Assembly (NCBI RefSeq): GCF_003579925.1
Contig: NZ_QUAL01000172.1
Span: forward strand, 1 to 33,408
Length of the DNA: 33,408 nt
Reading direction: 5' to 3'
Source: Jiangella rhizosphaerae
GTDB lineage: Bacteria > Actinomycetota > Actinomycetes > Jiangellales > Jiangellaceae
Under the pieces are notes generated by a model. The model did no database searches. It saw only the letters and a program-made list of their open reading frames with translations, and had not been told where the DNA came from. The position numbers were made by a program, and so were the translations under genes. Of the stretch, positions 30,931 to 33,408 are shown in pieces (position 1 is the first letter of the stretch; every line of letters begins with the position of its first letter).

Positions 30931-31794
30931 GTGCTCGACCGCATCGACCCCGGCCACCCGGCCCGGCCGGCCGTCGGCGAGGCGGCCGCGGTGCTGTCCG
31001 GCCGGCCGGTCGCCGTGCTGACCGGGGCCGGCATCTCCACCGACTCCGGCATCCCCGACTACCGCGGCCCCGACTCCCCGCCGCGTACGCCGATGACGTA
31101 CCAGCAGTTCGTGGGCGATCCCGACCGCCGCCGCCACTACTGGGCCCGCAACCACGTCGGCTGGCGGCACGTCCACCGCACCCGCCCCAACCCCGGTCAC
31201 CTCGCCGTCAGCCGCATGGAGGCCGACGGCGTCGCGGTCGGCGTCATCACCCAGAACGTCGACACCCTGCACGACGCCGCCGGCTGCCGCAACGTCATCG
31301 ACCTGCACGGACGCTACGACCGCGTCATCTGCCTGAGCTGCCGCAGGGTGGTGCCCCGCGACCACGTCGCCGCCCGGCTGACGGCGTTGAACCCCGACTT
31401 CGCCGACGAGGTCGCCGACGCCGAGATCGCGCCCGACGCCGACGCCGTCATCGAGGCGACCGCGCACTTCCGGGTGGCCGACTGCGAGGCGTGCGGCGGC
31501 ATCCTCAAGCCCGACATCGTCTACTTCGGCGAGAACGTGCCCAAGCCGCGCGTCGAGGCGGCGTACGAGCTGGTCGACTCCGCGGCGGCACTGCTGGTCG
31601 CGGGGTCGTCGCTCACCGTGATGTCGGGGCTGCGGTTCGTCCGGCACGCGCACAAGACCGGCCGGCCGGTGGTCATCGTCAACCACGGCGCCACCCGCGG
31701 CGACGACCTCGCCACCGTCAAGGTCGACGCCGGCTGCTCGCCCGTCCTCACGGTGCTGGCCTCGGTGTTGACGGCCTCGGCCGCCGCCCGCTGA
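30931..31794 (+). CDS. Sirtuin-family NAD-dependent protein deacylase
   Basis: A 287-residue sirtuin that removes acyl groups from lysines using NAD+. The motifs are complete: [15 protein letters not shown] (32-46), TQNVDTLH (107-114), catalytic H126 in DLHG, and zinc cysteines C134, C137, C185 and C188. The segment [14 protein letters not shown] and the later SSLTVMSG are also typical. GIPDYRG, rather than GIPTFR, points to the SIRT4-like class II branch. The 47 residues between the two zinc pairs are longer than in many bacterial sirtuins. The GTG start is supported by a TAGGCT box 6 nt upstream. Its stop is 7 nt from the convergent YbaK-type gene. Confidence 0.95.
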   Translation: MLDRIDPGHPARPAVGEAAAVLSGRPVAVLTGAGISTDSGIPDYRGPDSPPRTPMTYQQFVGDPDRRRHYWARNHVGWRHVHRTRPNPGHLAVSRMEADGVAVGVITQNVDTLHDAAGCRNVIDLHGRYDRVICLSCRRVVPRDHVAARLTALNPDFADEVADAEIAPDADAVIEATAHFRVADCEACGGILKPDIVYFGENVPKPRVEAAYELVDSAAALLVAGSSLTVMSGLRFVRHAHKTGRPVVIVNHGATRGDDLATVKVDAGCSPVLTVLASVLTASAAAR

Positions 31795-31801
31795 CGCGAC
31801 C

Positions 31802-32260
31802 TCAGTCCGTGACGTCGGCGACCGTCGCGTCCAGCGTCTTCACCAGCTCGTCCCCGTCGACCGTGGCCGACACTCCGAACGCACCGGCGCCGATCGACAC
31901 CGTCCGGCCGAGCACCCGCTCGTCGGCGATGACCGGCCACGCCCGCGTCGACCCGAACGGTGTGATCGTGCCGCGCTCGTACCCCGTGACGTCGCGCGCC
32001 GTCCCGGCGTCGGGCATCGACAGCCGGTTGACGCCGAGCAGCGTGCGCAGCTTCGGCCAGGCGATCGTGCGGTCGCCGGGCACCAGCACGAACACGTAGT
32101 CGTCGTCGGCCCGTCGCACCACGATCGTCTTGATGACGGCGGCCGGCTCCACCCCGCGCGCGGCGGCGGCCTCCTCGAGGCTGTTCACCGGCGGATGCCG
32201 GACGATGCGATGGGCCAGCCCCGACTCGCGCAGGGCCTCGACGCCGCGTTCTTCCGTCAT
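31802..32260 (-). CDS. YbaK/EbsC-family aminoacyl-tRNA deacylase
   Basis: A 152-residue protein of the YbaK/ProX editing family, which hydrolyses mischarged aminoacyl-tRNA such as Cys-tRNA-Pro. Typical elements are HPPVNSLEEAAAARGVEP, the conserved lysine in AAVIKTIVVR, the FVLVPGDRTIAWPKL strand pair, and GTITPFG. The exact editing specificity cannot be told. ATG 32260 gives the usual N-terminus; the frame is open to 32290 without a better start. It is convergent with the sirtuin gene with almost no space for a terminator. Confidence 0.9.
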   Translation of the reverse strand: MTEERGVEALRESGLAHRIVRHPPVNSLEEAAAARGVEPAAVIKTIVVRRADDDYVFVLVPGDRTIAWPKLRTLLGVNRLSMPDAGTARDVTGYERGTITPFGSTRAWPVIADERVLGRTVSIGAGAFGVSATVDGDELVKTLDATVADVTD

Positions 32261-32423
32261 GGCCCCACTCTGACGTGTCGGGCCGCGCACCTCAACTCGC
32301 CGGCCCCCGCCCCGACCGACGACGCATCAGACCCAGGATGAGCCGGGCCGAGGCGCCGCTGTCGACAGGGATCAACCGCCGGGCAGCCTGGCGCACCGCA
32401 GCGCACTGACGTGATGCCGCTGC

Positions 32424-33408
32424 TCACCTCCCCGCCGGTGACCGCGGCCGGCCGGGCCCACGCGGCCCGGTGGCCGGCCGAGTCGTCCTGCGAGCGGGCG
32501 CGACGGACGGATCCGGCGGGCTGGACGCACCCGGCGCACCGGTGCCGCCGTCACCGGCGGCCGATGCCGTGGCGGCCGCACTCCGGCCCCCCGCACCGAG
32601 CTGCTGGATCAGCGCCTCCGTCTCGGGCTCGAGGTCGCCGCCCAGATCGTCGGCGGTGGCCCGGAGCTTCTCGATGGTGTCCAGCAGACGGCCACGATCG
32701 CCCAGCACCGCCTCGGCCTTGAGCCGGTCGCGCCACAACAGCTCGACGCCGGGCTCGACGGACAGCCCCACCAATGCCGCGCGCAACGCCTCCCACGGGT
32801 CGCCGTCGACGAGAGCGCGCAGCGCCAGCTCGTGACTGGCGTCGACGATGCTCGCGATCATCTCCTGAGCCAGGTGATCGGCCCACGCGTAGCGCCGCCG
32901 GCCGCGGCCGGAGAACGGCCGGCCCCGCACCAGCTCGAGCGCCGCGCGCAGGTCGGCGGTGGTGGCCCGGGCCGGGCCGTCGGGGAGCAGGTCGCACCAG
33001 TCGTCCCAGTCGCTGCGCACGCCCGGCCGCAACATGTACCCGCTGTCGCTGCGCGGCAGGAGCGGCGACCCCGCCGCGTCGGTGCCGAGCCAGCGGCGCA
33101 GCTTCGAGACCGCCGTGCCCCGCGTCGTCTTCGTCACCGCCGATCCCGGCCAGATCGCCTCGTCGATCGCCGTCGAGTCGCAACCCGGGTTCAGCGCGAT
33201 GAACATCGCCAGCTCGGTGAGCTGGCCGAGCTTGGTCTGTTCACCCAGCTCCGCGGCATTCTGCACCTCGACGGGGCCGAGCATCAGCAGCCGCGGCAGG
33301 TCCCGCTCCGGACCGCGAGCGGCGTCGGCCGACCGGTCTGGTGCCGGCCCGCGACCGGACCCGCCGCCGGACGGCGCGCGACCCGGCGTCGGCCGGTCCG
33401 CGGCTCGG
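32424..33408 (-). CDS. Winged-helix/BTAD regulator, C-terminal part (N-terminus beyond the window)
   Basis: The frame is open to the right edge, so only the last 328 or so residues are seen. Reading toward the C-terminus: a Gly/Pro/Arg/Asp-rich linker, a winged-helix domain starting LPRLLMLGPVEVQNA with LTELAMFIALNPGCD and AVSKLRRWLG, a bacterial transcriptional activator (BTAD) helical domain (YAWADHLAQEMIASIVDASH to DLEPETEALIQQL), and a disordered Pro/Ala/Arg-rich tail. In actinobacteria such a C-terminus is usual in large regulators, often with LysM or membrane segments at the front. A Met within the domain (33284) is not a likely start. The target is unknown. Confidence 0.8.
   Translation of the reverse strand, partial: RAADRPTPGRAPSGGGSGRGPAPDRSADAARGPERDLPRLLMLGPVEVQNAAELGEQTKLGQLTELAMFIALNPGCDSTAIDEAIWPGSAVTKTTRGTAVSKLRRWLGTDAAGSPLLPRSDSGYMLRPGVRSDWDDWCDLLPDGPARATTADLRAALELVRGRPFSGRGRRRYAWADHLAQEMIASIVDASHELALRALVDGDPWEALRAALVGLSVEPGVELLWRDRLKAEAVLGDRGRLLDTIEKLRATADDLGGDLEPETEALIQQLGAGGRSAAATASAAGDGGTGAPGASSPPDPSVAPARRTTRPATGPRGPGRPRSPAGR

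Noticed and set aside
1-33408. CRISPR arrays, IS elements, prophage genes, riboswitches
   Set aside because: No regularly spaced repeats, transposase or integrase motifs, phage structural genes or recognisable aptamer cores were found on either strand.

Overview
The window is chromosomal DNA from a very GC-rich (roughly 70% or more) actinobacterium. The evidence is the dnaX–SRP RNA–tRNA-Ser cluster, the tadA/tadA-associated pair near upp, a three-gene pnt transhydrogenase, frequent GTG starts and many TANNNT boxes placed 6-7 nt before start codons. I cannot fix the genus; a Jiangella-like or related order would fit. No phage, IS element, CRISPR array or plasmid function is visible, and no stretch above 300 bases lacks a gene.

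Layout. 1-1741: dnaX (reverse strand, C-terminus cut by the left edge), 4.5S-type SRP RNA and tRNA-Ser(GGA). 1809-4765: a Nudix hydrolase, an alpha/beta hydrolase, and a DGPF-domain protein translationally coupled to an ECF42-type sigma factor. 4783-4854: a long imperfect palindrome. 4881-7484: a HerA-like (DUF853) ATPase divergent from a small DGxHR protein, then a LytR_C-domain membrane protein. 7504-9925: an MFS exporter and divergent LysR regulator with lower GC than their surroundings. 9971-14588: a K+/H+ antiporter, tRNA-Ser(CGA), tadA, a glutamate-dehydrogenase-like gene whose three key lysines are replaced, the tadA-associated gene and a small ORF. 14725-18385: upp, a second long palindrome, and pntAA-pntAB-pntB. 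18538-25750: a small membrane protein, two secreted GH16 glucanase-like enzymes with golvesin-type modules, and a convergent GH38 alpha-mannosidase. 25960-28758: a lipoprotein, and a TetR regulator divergent from an Aur1-like PAP2 enzyme with two 18-bp operators. 28841-30792: a DHA2 exporter divergent from a MarR regulator with three operator-like repeats. 30931-33408: a class II-type sirtuin, a YbaK-type deacylase and the C-terminal part of a winged-helix/BTAD regulator running off the right edge.

How the genes work together. Three regulator/target pairs (LysR–MFS, TetR–PAP2, MarR–MFS) are classic divergent units whose intergenic palindromes overlap visible promoter elements. The GH16 pair and the mannosidase form a polysaccharide or glycan degradation locus. 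The sigma factor and DGPF gene are a family-typical pair. The most unusual items are the dehydrogenase-like protein without its catalytic lysines, with a LexA-box-like site upstream; the start-codon-sequestering hairpin on the first GH16 gene; two near-perfect 68-72 bp palindromes at convergent gene ends; and a consistent leaderless promoter layout in about nine genes.
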